Part shown: piece by piece, positions 17,559-26,173 of the stretch | Numbering within the stretch: the stretch's first letter is position 1 | How the letters are laid out: the number at the start of each line of letters is the position of its first letter | NCBI GenBank assembly: GCA_965248605.1 | Contig: CBDFJV010000006.1 | Location: 62,001 to 126,000 of the forward strand | Source of the DNA: CAUZJF01 sp965248605 | GTDB taxonomy: Bacteria; Chloroflexota; Dehalococcoidia; Lucifugimonadales; CAUZJF01 | Direction: 5' to 3' | Length of the DNA: 64,000 bases | Program-made: the position numbers and the translations under genes | The notes under the pieces: generated by a model | Database searches by the model: none | Seen by the model: only the letters and a program-made list of their open reading frames with translations | Told to the model about the DNA's origin: nothing

Positions 17559-19262
17559 CCCGAATCCACCGAAGGACACCGATGGACGGCGTGAGGGCAG
17601 CGGAAGGGGGTGGGTGAGGGAGCTACAGGGGGGATGGCCTGGGGTCTTGGGGTAGATGGGAGGCCGGCGGCCGGTCTTCAGTCGCCGCACAGGGCCCCTA
17701 AGGCCCTATGCGGGAGTTGCGATGCGCGGGAAGGCGAGAGGATACGCAGCAGGGGACTCTCGCGACCGGGGTGGCGCGAGATTGCGGGGACGTTGGGTCA
17801 GTTGCAGGCTGGCTGTCAGGCCGGGAACGGAATGGCTTGCAGCCGGGCCAAGGCGCGACTGAACTGGGTTTCCCAAGGCCAGCGCCGGGGGAGATGCAAA
17901 GTGAGGCGGCGCGCCGAGCGGGTGATCCGTCCCACCAGAGCGAAGACCCGCCGCCTGAGGGTCTTGGTGATCACGGTCCGCTCGCCCAGACCAATCCGCG
18001 CCGTCCAGCGGGCCAGGTTATGCGCCATCACCTGGACCGCCAGCCAGGCGCCGTTGGCGGCGAAGCGCGCCGACGGCATGTGGTTCAGCCCGACGCCGTA
18101 CTTGAGGTCGCGTATGGCGTTCTCGACCTCGGCGTGGCGGCGATGATCGGCCTCCAGTTCCAGCGTCTCCCCATCGCGGTCGGTGATGAAGGCGTGATAG
18201 CTGTATCTGGCGAAGAGGGCGAGCTGGGAACCGGGCGTCGGCTTCACCCGCCGGACAATGAGCCGCACCGGCGCGGCGTCCGGCTTGGTCTGGAACGGGG
18301 TGTAAGTCGTCTCGGCGACATCGGCGGCGCCGTCCGTCCAGTAGGGAATGGGAGTCCAGTCCTCCTCTGGTATCGCCTCGATCAGGTCCCGCAGGCTGGC
18401 GCGCTGGCGGATGGTGATAGAGAAGCGGACATCCATTTCCCGGCAGGCGGCAACGACAGTGTGGGCGTAGAAGCCGCTGTCGGCCCGCACCGTGAGTTGT
18501 CCCCTGGCCCCGCCGTAGCGCACCCGCCCCACCGTCTCACGCAGGAAGTGGGCGGCGCCACGGGCGGTGTTGGCCCGGCCCTCGCGCAGCCGGGACATCA
18601 GCACCTCGCCGGTGCCGGCGGCAATGGCCAGCAGCGGGTGATAGCCGCGGGCGCCGGTATAGCCGTGGTGGCGCGCTCCCTCCTTGGCCAGTCCATAGGT
18701 CTCGCAGATGGTCGAGTCCAGGTCGATGGTCAGGGGCGAGTCGCCGGGTCCGGCCCCAGCGGCCCAGGCCCGGGCCAACAACTGGCGGCTCACGCGGTCG
18801 AGTTGACGGACATGCCCCCACCGGAAGCTGCGCAGGAAGGTCCCCAGGGTGGATGGCGCCTTGACCACGCAGCCTAGAACACCGACCGTCCCACCAGCGC
18901 GCAGCGCATCGGCGTCGTCGATGCAGTCGCCGCCTGCCAGCGCGGAAGCGACCAGCGTCAGCATCTTGTCCCCAGTGTTCGCCCGTCCCGGCGCTCCGCC
19001 GAGGTCAAGGTGATGGTCGACGAGTTCCCGCAGGCCCAGGTGCCGGGCTAGGGTGGCCGGCAGGAGCAGGCCGGCATTGGCCACCAGGCGATGGTCGTCA
19101 AAGACGATGCGGATACGGTCGGGTTTGTTCTGTGGCAGCATCTATTGGGTGCTCCTTGTTTCCGGGCGGGTTTCTGTTCCAAAACCATTATCCCAGATTC
19201 AGAGGAGCACCCGCTGGCTTCTTCAAGGGCTGTCCCCAAGGACGTCCTTCGGTGGATTCGGG
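17559..19262. mobile_element. IS1380-type element, subtype B, copy 2
   Basis: 1704 bp between CTTAG repeats (17554-17558, 19263-19267), inverted relative to copy B1. Ends and transposase match B1. Because B1 and B2 each have their own, different target repeats, they inserted separately and did not move as one composite with cysH. Confidence 0.93.
17816..19141 (-). CDS. IS1380-family transposase (subtype B2)
   Basis: 441 residues, same protein sequence as the B1 copy by eye, so the duplication is recent. Intact from ATG 19141; acidic motifs as described for B1. Confidence 0.95.
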   Translation of the reverse strand: MLPQNKPDRIRIVFDDHRLVANAGLLLPATLARHLGLRELVDHHLDLGGAPGRANTGDKMLTLVASALAGGDCIDDADALRAGGTVGVLGCVVKAPSTLGTFLRSFRWGHVRQLDRVSRQLLARAWAAGAGPGDSPLTIDLDSTICETYGLAKEGARHHGYTGARGYHPLLAIAAGTGEVLMSRLREGRANTARGAAHFLRETVGRVRYGGARGQLTVRADSGFYAHTVVAACREMDVRFSITIRQRASLRDLIEAIPEEDWTPIPYWTDGAADVAETTYTPFQTKPDAAPVRLIVRRVKPTPGSQLALFARYSYHAFITDRDGETLELEADHRRHAEVENAIRDLKYGVGLNHMPSARFAANGAWLAVQVMAHNLARWTARIGLGERTVITKTLRRRVFALVGRITRSARRLTLHLPRRWPWETQFSRALARLQAIPFPA

Positions 19263-19354
19263 CTTAGTGTCGTAACTCCGCGTTACCATGATTCGTATCT
19301 GTTTGAGCGGCTCTCAGGTTCAGCAAAACCAGCGCGGATTGCCGATGTTAGGTA

Positions 19355-19485
19355 CTAGTAGACCGAAATCTTTGAAATGAGGGGTAGCCGAGATTGGCGT
19401 GCTACGACGACAGGGCGGGTTTCAAACCCGCCCCTACCAAGCCGTAACCTCAGAACCCTTCAATACTAGGATGTTGGACCACTAG
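19355..19485 (+). mobile_element. 131-bp CTAG-flanked element, copy 3
   Basis: Matches copy 1. Its right CTAG contributes the TAG stop codon of the large surface protein gene (19482-19484); with the element removed the stop would still be TAG, so the insertion did not change the protein. Confidence 0.85.
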
Positions 19486-21617
19486 CCTGCCGGGGAAGAG
19501 CGCCTGGCTATCTTCCTCAGATAGACCAGTCCCAGTAGCGAGACCCCACCTGTCGCGAGGGCCAACGAAACTAGGGTCAGCCCGAATACGATAGCGGGCA
19601 CCACCGGGTCGCCGACCGTCGGCGCATCGATCGCAGGAACGACGACCAGGCTATCTAGCAGCCGGTCAATCCGGACGTCGTACTCGCCGATGTTCGGCTG
19701 GACCTCGAACGACACGGTCACGGTCTCGCCGGCGCCGACGAGCAGGCTCTGAGACGTATGGGGGACGGAGTTCAGCCACACCACCGCGTTGTACTGACTT
19801 GCTACCTCAGAAGCATTCGTGACCTCTGCGGTAACTGACACCGGCTGCCCTAGCTCAGCGGTCCGAGGTTCTATCGTCAGGCCATCAACTCTAAAAGCCG
19901 GCTCGGGGATCTCGGTACTGCCCGATATGGACCACAGAGAGAAGCCTGGGATTACGACGCTGAAGAAGACCCGGGTTTCGTCTTCTCGTAATCTTTTGGC
20001 CTGCGTCGGGGTCCAGGCGCCGAGCTCCTCATCGAACCGATTGAATTGAATCGACCATTCATGGACGTCGTTCGCCGTGAGAAACTCCTTGGCCACAAAA
20101 AAGGTCGTGTGGGCCGCGGCCATTTCGTCTTCCGAGAAATTCTCTGGGTCCAAGGTCAGGTAGTTGCTGACCAGCGTACCCGCGGGCGGCGCCGGAATTC
20201 CCGCAGGCAGTTCAAGAACGTCTGACACAATTACCTTGGCGAGTGGAATCAGAGCAATGAACTTCGCGAGGATATGATCGATTGGGGCGGGCGAGCCCAC
20301 CGGTTGCCACTCACCCGGTCCTGTAGTATCCGGACCTGATACGGGCGAGTCCTCTGGCACCCACGATTCGACGGGAATGACCGCCCCGAGCAAGGCAAGA
20401 GCCGCAGCATCGACAGCCGGCCCCGCGGCCAAAGACTGGCCCGTTGCATTCGGGTCCGTCTTCGCGGAGGCCACCAGAGCAGCCGCCGTGGAGACGGGGT
20501 TTTCTTTCGCGGCCTCGGATACCGCCTTGCCGGTCGCGCCGGGATCCTCTCGAGACGCCGCAGCCACGGCCTGGCCAGTTGCCTCAGCATCCTCTTTGGC
20601 CGCCTGCGCCACGGCTCGACCGACCGCTACTGGATTGTCCTTGGCGGCTTCGGCCACGGCCTTGCCAGTGGCTTCAGGGTCATCCTTCGCGGCCTGCGCT
20701 ATGGACTTGCCAGTCGCCGCATGGTCCTCTTTGGCGGCTTGTGCTACGGCTTTGCCCACCGCTTTGGGCTCGTCCTTGGCGGCATGAGCCAGGGCTTTTC
20801 CAGTCGACTGTGGGTCGTCCTTGGCCGCGTGAGCGATCGCCTTGCCCGTCGACTCGGCGTCGTCTTTAGCTGCAACCGCGACGGCCTTGCCCGTTGAACC
20901 GGGATCATCTTTCGCGTCCCGCGCAAGTCCTTGGCCCGCCGACTGCGGGTCCTCCTTCGCCCCCTTCGCTAGCGCCTTTCCCTTGTTCGTTGTGTCTTCG
21001 TCCTCGACTGCCTGACCGCCGCCTTGAGAGTCCGAACTCGATGCGTCCGCGGTCCCGTCATCTTGAACCTGCGAGTCAGCATCAGAACCGCCGGTCTCCC
21101 CGGAGTCAGTTTGTTGTTCTTCGCCTTCGCTACCTCCACCTTGGCCACCGCCACCCTGACCACCTCCGCCTTGTCCACCTTGGCTGCCTGCACCCTGACC
21201 ACCTCCGCCCTGGCTACCCTGACTACCGCTGTCCTGGCCTCCGCCGCCCTGGTTGCCTCCACCCTGTCCGCCCTCGCCACCGCCGCCCTGGTTCCCCTTG
21301 CCCTGGTTACCGCCGCCCTTGTCATCCTTCTTGCCTTTAGAGTCGTCATCTCCATCGGTCGTCGTGGTCGCGGTTGTTGTGGTAGTAGTAGTCGTTGTGG
21401 TAGTAGTAGTCGTGGTAGCCGTTGAAGTAGCGGCGATCGCAGCCAACAGTTCGGCTCCATCCGCAAAACCCGGGTTGACGTCATTCGTGAAAGCCCCGAT
21501 GTGCCCTTCGGCGCGGGGCTGGTAAGCGAGTGAATACACCACGGCCGCAAGCACCACGACGGCGCCTAGTGCAATCAAACCACCCTTTGTTACTGGAGCG
21601 AGTGTCTGGGTTGGCAT
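19482..21617 (-). CDS. Membrane-anchored repeat protein with PGF-pre-PGF-like domain
   Basis: About 711 residues. An N-terminal membrane helix (LIALGAVVVLAAVVYSLA) is followed by a poly-Thr tract, a Gly/Gln/Ser/Lys low-complexity region, then twelve tandem 15-residue repeats of consensus AKDDPxATGKAVAxA. Next comes a domain that looks like PGF-pre-PGF (FFVAKEFLTANDVHEWSIQF.., SVVIPGFSLWSISG), a CARDB-like Ig fold (VDGLTIEPRTAELGQPVSV), and a C-terminal helix plus basic tail (GLTLVSLALATGGVSLLGL, RKIARRSS). This is a surface protein anchored at both ends; the repeats may form an amphipathic stalk. The PGF-pre-PGF type is best known from archaeal surface proteins. A GTG start nine bases upstream is possible. 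Confidence 0.8.
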   Translation of the reverse strand: MPTQTLAPVTKGGLIALGAVVVLAAVVYSLAYQPRAEGHIGAFTNDVNPGFADGAELLAAIAATSTATTTTTTTTTTTTTTTATTTTDGDDDSKGKKDDKGGGNQGKGNQGGGGEGGQGGGNQGGGGQDSGSQGSQGGGGQGAGSQGGQGGGGQGGGGQGGGSEGEEQQTDSGETGGSDADSQVQDDGTADASSSDSQGGGQAVEDEDTTNKGKALAKGAKEDPQSAGQGLARDAKDDPGSTGKAVAVAAKDDAESTGKAIAHAAKDDPQSTGKALAHAAKDEPKAVGKAVAQAAKEDHAATGKSIAQAAKDDPEATGKAVAEAAKDNPVAVGRAVAQAAKEDAEATGQAVAAASREDPGATGKAVSEAAKENPVSTAAALVASAKTDPNATGQSLAAGPAVDAAALALLGAVIPVESWVPEDSPVSGPDTTGPGEWQPVGSPAPIDHILAKFIALIPLAKVIVSDVLELPAGIPAPPAGTLVSNYLTLDPENFSEDEMAAAHTTFFVAKEFLTANDVHEWSIQFNRFDEELGAWTPTQAKRLREDETRVFFSVVIPGFSLWSISGSTEIPEPAFRVDGLTIEPRTAELGQPVSVTAEVTNASEVASQYNAVVWLNSVPHTSQSLLVGAGETVTVSFEVQPNIGEYDVRIDRLLDSLVVVPAIDAPTVGDPVVPAIVFGLTLVSLALATGGVSLLGLVYLRKIARRSSPAG

Positions 21618-21959
21618 TCTGGCCACTTATGTCGGGGCATCCGGAAAGCTTCCCGGACGACTCGGGTGTCGGCAAAAGCAGGCGAGGGGTTCGAGACCGA
21701 AGTACATGCCTCAAGCGAGGAGGCCAGGTCCCGCTGAAAGAACCCATCTAAAGCCTATCTATGCACAAATAGTAAACAAACCTCGGCGAGCAAGAGATAG
21801 CACGACAGCCCCGAAACTCAAGACACTGGACCGTATTGGCACTCCAAAACCGGTGCCTTGGACCGTGGCTGCAGCATTGCCAGCTTGACCGCCTAAAGAA
21901 CGTTGCACTACGATTGAGGTCAACCTAAACAAGCCACGCTCTGACGTTAGGTATTCAAA
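21618..21959. other. Divergent intergenic region
   Basis: About 340 bp between the leftward surface protein gene and the rightward NHL lipoprotein gene. It must hold both promoters. I see no strong -35/-10 pair and no clear inverted repeat. Confidence 0.4.
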
Positions 21960-23246
21960 ATGACACGACACCTTAGCATTTCGCGAGCCGCATGGGCTGC
22001 GGCGCTTGTATCGGCGGCGGTATCGTTCTCCTGTGGAGGCGCCGAGTCGGTCGAGGTCTCTCCGACGCCAAGTCCGGCCGCCGCGCCGACGGCGTCTGCC
22101 GACGCGTCGTCTCCCCCCTCAGCCCCTACCACCTCCACGACCTCGTCAGGCGCACCGTCGGGCGAGGTGACAATCTCGGTCTACGCGGGCACCGGATCTC
22201 CGGGCCTCGAAGGCGACGGAGGTCTGGCCGCCGAGGCGAAGCTGTACCGGCCGACAGGCGTAACGGTGGACCGCCTTGGCAACCTGTTCATCACCGAGGG
22301 TGACCGCATTCGTAGGGTGGACGCCGGAACCGGTGTCATCACCACGGTGGCCGGAGGCGAGCGCGGGGGGTACGGCGGCGACGGCGGACCGGCCACCGAC
22401 GCCAAAATCAGGATCGCACGCGGCCCGGTCGTCGATCCCGACGGTAATCTATACTTCGCGGACTTCAGCAATGGACGCATCCGCCGGGTCGACGCCGACA
22501 CGGGCGTGATCACGACAGTGGCCGGCGGTGGCCCGCCTGTGGCCGATCGACGGCTAAACCACGGCGACGGAGGGCCCGCCACCGAGGCGTACTTCCTCGA
22601 TGCGAGAGTCGTGACGCTCGATGCCCAAGGCAACCTCTATTTCTCGGCCGACAGTCGAATCCGCCGTGTCGACGCGGAAACGGGGATCATTACCACCGTC
22701 GCCGGCATCGGCAGGCGAGGCTTCTCCGGGGACGGTGGACCGGCCATCGAAGCGCAGATAGCGAACCCCGACGGCATAGCAGTTGCCAGCGACGGCACCA
22801 TCTACTTTACGGACTCCGAGAACCATCGCATACGAAAGGTCGACGCCACCACCGGGATCATCACCACCGTAGCCGGACTGGGGTATCGGGAGGTCGAGAC
22901 GAGCAGCGCCGAATACCACCTGCCGGCCGACAAGGGCGGGGGTTTCTCGGGTGACGGCGGACCGGCCGCCGATGCGATGCTCCTCTCACCTGGGGCCATA
23001 GTATTCGGTCCGGACGGCAAGCTGTACATCGCCGACACGGGGAACGACCGCATCAGAGTGATCGACCTGTCCACGGGGACCATCGACACCGTGGCAGACG
23101 GAGGCGCCGTCACGACAGAATCCGGCGGCAGAGTGAGCACCACGTTCGACCAGTTCACGCCTCCTTCGTCGATAGCGGTGAACGCCGAAGGCGTATTCTT
23201 TATCGACGACCCGAAGAACAACCGCGTACTGAAAATCGAGCGTTAG
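21960..23246 (+). CDS. NHL-repeat beta-propeller lipoprotein
   Basis: 428 residues. The signal peptide ends in the lipobox VSFSC (Cys about 25), followed by a Ser/Pro/Thr/Ala linker to residue 70. The rest is five to six NHL blades with the recurring pattern GDGGPATxA..P.GVxVDxxGNLYFxD..NxRIRRVDAxTGVITTVAG. Such propellers bind proteins or glycans, or act as secreted lyases; no catalytic residues stand out. It would sit on the outer face of the membrane. No Shine-Dalgarno is obvious before the ATG. Confidence 0.88.
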   Translation: MTRHLSISRAAWAAALVSAAVSFSCGGAESVEVSPTPSPAAAPTASADASSPPSAPTTSTTSSGAPSGEVTISVYAGTGSPGLEGDGGLAAEAKLYRPTGVTVDRLGNLFITEGDRIRRVDAGTGVITTVAGGERGGYGGDGGPATDAKIRIARGPVVDPDGNLYFADFSNGRIRRVDADTGVITTVAGGGPPVADRRLNHGDGGPATEAYFLDARVVTLDAQGNLYFSADSRIRRVDAETGIITTVAGIGRRGFSGDGGPAIEAQIANPDGIAVASDGTIYFTDSENHRIRKVDATTGIITTVAGLGYREVETSSAEYHLPADKGGGFSGDGGPAADAMLLSPGAIVFGPDGKLYIADTGNDRIRVIDLSTGTIDTVADGGAVTTESGGRVSTTFDQFTPPSSIAVNAEGVFFIDDPKNNRVLKIER

Positions 23247-23308
23247 CCTAGATCATCGTCAGACCAGCGTTGGTCGACGGTTGACCTTAGTCAGCCTTTC
23301 CGTGCGCT

Positions 23309-24073
23309 CTACTTCCAAGCGGCAGCGATCAACCGCTTCGCGCCCAGTCCGTACTCGTTGCCATCCAGATCGCCGAATAATCTGACCTCTCGGAAACCGG
23401 CCTGATGTAGCCGGTCCTTCAGCTCCTGACCAGAGTACACGGTCACGTCGAATCGGAAGGTTGTGGCCCTGCTACCATCGATCACGGTCCACCGGTTCCT
23501 GACGCGAGTTCAGTCGTCGATTACCTGGTTCCGGTGGACGAGAATCGTGCCGTCTTCCAACTCCTCTGAAGTCGTGGGCAAGAACCTTTTCGCCAGCCAT
23601 TCTTTGCCCATGACGTCTATGACAAATACACCACCCGTCCTCAGGCTCGCGTGGACGTTCCGCAGGACCCTAAGGTCGTCTTCTTTGTCGTCGAAGTAGC
23701 CGAATGACGTGCAGATATTGACTACCAGGTCGAAGGCCCCTGGACGAACAAAGTGGCGCATGTCCTCTCGGACCCATTCGACCTCCGCCCCCTCGGCGCC
23801 GGCCAGCTCCTTCGCCTTCCCCAGGAGAAAGGACGAAAGATCGACACCGGTGACCTGCAGGCCCCTCTTTGCGAGCGCGGCGGAGTGCCGACCCGGCCCG
23901 CAGGCAAGATCGAGTGCCGTACTGCCGTCGAAGGCGACGAGGTCGATCAACTTTTGGACCTGCTCGTCGGCAATCTCGAACCTCTCGTCACGGAACATGA
24001 AGGGATAGAGCTTCGTCCAGAACTCCTCGTCTTCAAACCAAGCGGTCCTAGAATCGGTCATGGTCTCCTCCAA
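23309..24073 (-). pseudogene. Class I SAM-dependent methyltransferase with in-frame TGA
   Basis: Methyltransferase fold: LDLACGPGRHSAALAKRG (SAM motif I), VTGVDLSSFLL, and FDLVVNICTSFGYFDDKEDD. The frame stops at TGA 23510-23512 (codon 188) but continues open for 67 more codons to TAG at 23309: TRVRNRWTVIDGSRATTFRF, ELKDRLHQAGFREVRLFGDL, GAKRLIAAAW. The context VIDD-stop-TRVRNRW indicates that a Trp codon TGG became TGA. No hairpin like the one after the other in-frame TGA follows. Truncation would remove the C-terminal strand pair of the fold, so the gene is probably dead. SD GGAGGAGA precedes the ATG. Confidence 0.8.
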
Positions 24074-24080
24074 AAAGAAA

Positions 24081-24106
24081 AGAGCCTCCCGCGCTGGGGA
24101 GGCTCT
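24081..24106 (-). terminator. Intrinsic terminator/attenuator upstream of the methyltransferase
   Basis: Read leftward: AGAGCCTCCC, 6-nt loop, GGGAGGCTCT, then TTTCTTTTT. It ends about 10 bp before the Shine-Dalgarno of the methyltransferase, so it either ends an upstream leftward transcript or controls the methyltransferase by attenuation. Confidence 0.7.
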
Positions 24107-24134
24107 TTCTGCGATGCCTTTTAGATCGAAGCGG

Positions 24135-24265
24135 CTAGTAGACCGAAATCTTTGAAATGAGGGGTAGCCGAGATTGGCGTGCTACGACGACAGGGCGGGT
24201 TTCAAACCCGCCCCTACCAAGCCGTAACCTCAGAACCCTTCAATACTAGGATGTTGGACCACTAG
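24135..24265 (+). mobile_element. 131-bp CTAG-flanked element, copy 4
   Basis: Matches copy 1, same orientation. Its right-hand CTAG overlaps the stop codon of a possible 28-residue ORF (24262-24348). Confidence 0.85.
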
Positions 24266-24348
24266 GTCCTCCCCAAAGCACGGCCGACGCGGCCAACAGC
24301 TACGTTAATGAGCGTAATCACGTGGATTGTGAGGACTGCCATCTTCAT
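24262..24348 (-). CDS. Possible 28-residue hydrophobic peptide
   Basis: ATG at 24348 preceded by GGAGAAGA. It reads MKMAVLTIHVITLINVAVG followed by RVGRALGRT and a stop formed by the CTAG of the 131-bp element. One membrane-helix-like stretch. Supported only by the Shine-Dalgarno and hydrophobicity. Confidence 0.3.
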   Translation of the reverse strand: MKMAVLTIHVITLINVAVGRVGRALGRT

Positions 24349-24583
24349 TCTTCTCCAAGACCCCGGTCGGCGAACCAGTCCCGGTCACCGTCAATCGTAC
24401 CACAAGAGAAGCCGGCAAAGTCCCGCCGAAATTCCAATAAAAGGCCCTTGATTTCATGAGAAGTATTGCAGTAATATAGTGGTGTCGCTGAGATTCTTGC
24501 TGGCACCTGTCCAGACCTTTAGCGAGGACCCAGGGCAGAGAAGCGGCGACAGTAATCCCTAAACGGGAAGTAGAAGCCCAGCC
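24349..24583. other. Intergenic region before MFS exporter
   Basis: 235 bp with no recognisable gene or repeat; it presumably contains the promoter of the rightward exporter gene. Confidence 0.35.
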
Positions 24584-25990
24584 ATGCAAGAAAATCGGCG
24601 CACCGCCCCGGTCGGGGACACCCCGACTCACTCGCTCTCACCTACCCCACGGTCCTCTCAGGCCGTCCACGAGACCGGCGGGCCACCACGCCGTTTCCAG
24701 GGTTACCTCCGCATTCGGACCCTGGATTCGTTCAGGCACCGTAACTTCCGTCTGCTCTGGGCGACCTTACTCAGCGCGTCCGCCAGCGGATGGATCATCA
24801 ATGTCGTAGTAGGCTGGCTGGCCTTCGAGTTGACCGGCTCGCCGCTCTTGACCGGCCTGACGATCGGGTTGGGGATGCTGCCGACGGTCTTCGTCGGACC
24901 TATCGCCGGCGTCTTCATCGACGCGTGGGACCGCCAGAAGGTCCTTGCAGCCGCGCTCGGCTCGTGGGCCGTGTTCACTGCCGTGTTCGGACTCGTCGTC
25001 ATCGTCGGCCCCGTCGCGCCCTGGCATGTCTTCGTCTTCGCCTTCCTGACAGGGATGGCGAACGCCGTGCTTCTGCCCGCCGAGCAGTCGTTGCTGGCGA
25101 ACGTCGTGCCCAAGAGACTCCTGGTCAACTCGTTCGCGCTGGGGGCGCTGGCCCAGAGCGTCACTCGACTCGTCGCGCCGGCCTTCGCCGGCTTTTCCAT
25201 CGTCCTGATCGGCGCCGGCGAGACGTCGATGCTTGCGGTGGTCTTACTGCTGATCGCGACCAGGTCGACCCTGGCGATCGAAGGGCACAACGAGAACCAC
25301 CATCGAATACGGCCGCGAACGGTCCTGGCCGAGCTCGGCGAAGCCGTGTCTTACATTAAGGCAACCAGGATCGTCCTGGCGCTGACGGTGCTGCACGCGG
25401 CGTTCTTGCTGATGATCTCGCCCACCAACATGGGACTGATGCCTGTCTATGCGGCGGAGGTCTTCTCCGGCGGACCGCAGGTGTTCGGACTGCTGATCGC
25501 CGCCCTGGGCGCCGGAATGACCGTCGGGACGATCGCGCTCGCGTCCATCGGACGGATCGAGCATCGCGGGTTGGTGATCGCCATTGCCGCCGGCCTCACC
25601 GCGGCCGGGATGTTGGTCTTCTCCCAGACCGACAGCCTCGCCACCGCGTTCCCGGTGCTAATGTTCTACGCCTCGACCATGGTGATAGCGTGGACGGTCT
25701 CGAGCGCCGCCATCCAATCGATCGTGCCTGACAAGCTGCGCGGCAAGGTGGCCGCCCTGTCGTCGGCGACGTACATCGCGTTCCCAATAGGCACCTTTGT
25801 CGCAGGCGGTCTGGCCCAGCTCTACGGCGCCCCGACCGCGACCGTGGTCTCGATGGCGTTCCTCACGGCGACGCTGGTGATTCTGCCGATGGTGTTCCAC
25901 GGCATCTGGAGCTTCAGGCTAGACGACGCCGAAGAGGAGTCCCCCGCCCCAGCAACCGCAACCGACTCGGCGAAGCCGGCACACGCCTAA
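24584..25990 (+). CDS. MFS transporter (MFS_3 / EntS-like exporter)
   Basis: 468 residues with about 12 membrane helices after a 50-residue Pro/Ser-rich cytoplasmic tail. TLDSFRHRNFRLLWATLLSA opens the domain, and the loop after helix 2 reads GVFIDAWDRQKVL, the MFS motif A variant of the EntS/multidrug group. An uncharged acidic C-terminal tail follows. It probably exports a small molecule; the substrate is unknown. The ATG at 24584 follows GGGAAGTAG. It stands alone. Confidence 0.88.
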   Translation: MQENRRTAPVGDTPTHSLSPTPRSSQAVHETGGPPRRFQGYLRIRTLDSFRHRNFRLLWATLLSASASGWIINVVVGWLAFELTGSPLLTGLTIGLGMLPTVFVGPIAGVFIDAWDRQKVLAAALGSWAVFTAVFGLVVIVGPVAPWHVFVFAFLTGMANAVLLPAEQSLLANVVPKRLLVNSFALGALAQSVTRLVAPAFAGFSIVLIGAGETSMLAVVLLLIATRSTLAIEGHNENHHRIRPRTVLAELGEAVSYIKATRIVLALTVLHAAFLLMISPTNMGLMPVYAAEVFSGGPQVFGLLIAALGAGMTVGTIALASIGRIEHRGLVIAIAAGLTAAGMLVFSQTDSLATAFPVLMFYASTMVIAWTVSSAAIQSIVPDKLRGKVAALSSATYIAFPIGTFVAGGLAQLYGAPTATVVSMAFLTATLVILPMVFHGIWSFRLDDAEEESPAPATATDSAKPAHA

Positions 25991-26018
25991 AGACGACACG
26001 CCGGGGGCAGGATCAAAT

Positions 26019-26105
26019 CCCCTCTCCCCTCGGGAGAGGGTTAGGGTGAGGGTGGCCCCACACGCCCGACCAATACGTTGGGGGCGGACCTACGTGTCCG
26101 CCCCC
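26019..26105. repeat. Two intergenic palindromes
   Basis: 26019-26053 is the CCCTCTCCC..GGGAGAGGG + TTAGGGTGAGGG repeat also seen at 5063-5100. 26080-26105 is GGGGGCGGA, 8-nt loop, TCCGCCCCC. They separate convergent genes and may serve as transcript ends. Confidence 0.65.
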
Positions 26106-26173
26106 CGGTCCCCAGTACACAAACCCAATCCGTGTCCGCCTCAACCCCGCACCCTGTACCCCGAACCCCTACC

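Noticed and set aside
12717..19262. Composite transposon B1-cysH-B2
   Set aside because: B1 and B2 each have their own different target repeats (TTAAG and CTTAG), so they inserted independently.
20744..21550. Open frames on both strands across the repeat protein
   Set aside because: They arise from the Thr/Gly/Lys low-complexity codons. Only the frame with signal helix, phased repeats and C-terminal domains makes sense.
3564..23512. TGA read as tryptophan (altered genetic code)
   Set aside because: At 3564 the Trp codon TGG is already present just before the TGA, so TGA is not the Trp. Several intact genes here (for example the DmpA-type peptidase at 3981-5048) end with TGA as a normal stop.
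23510..23512. Selenocysteine in the methyltransferase
   Set aside because: The residue replaced is a Trp-type position, no redox motif is present, and no stem with a suitable loop lies 16-37 nt downstream.
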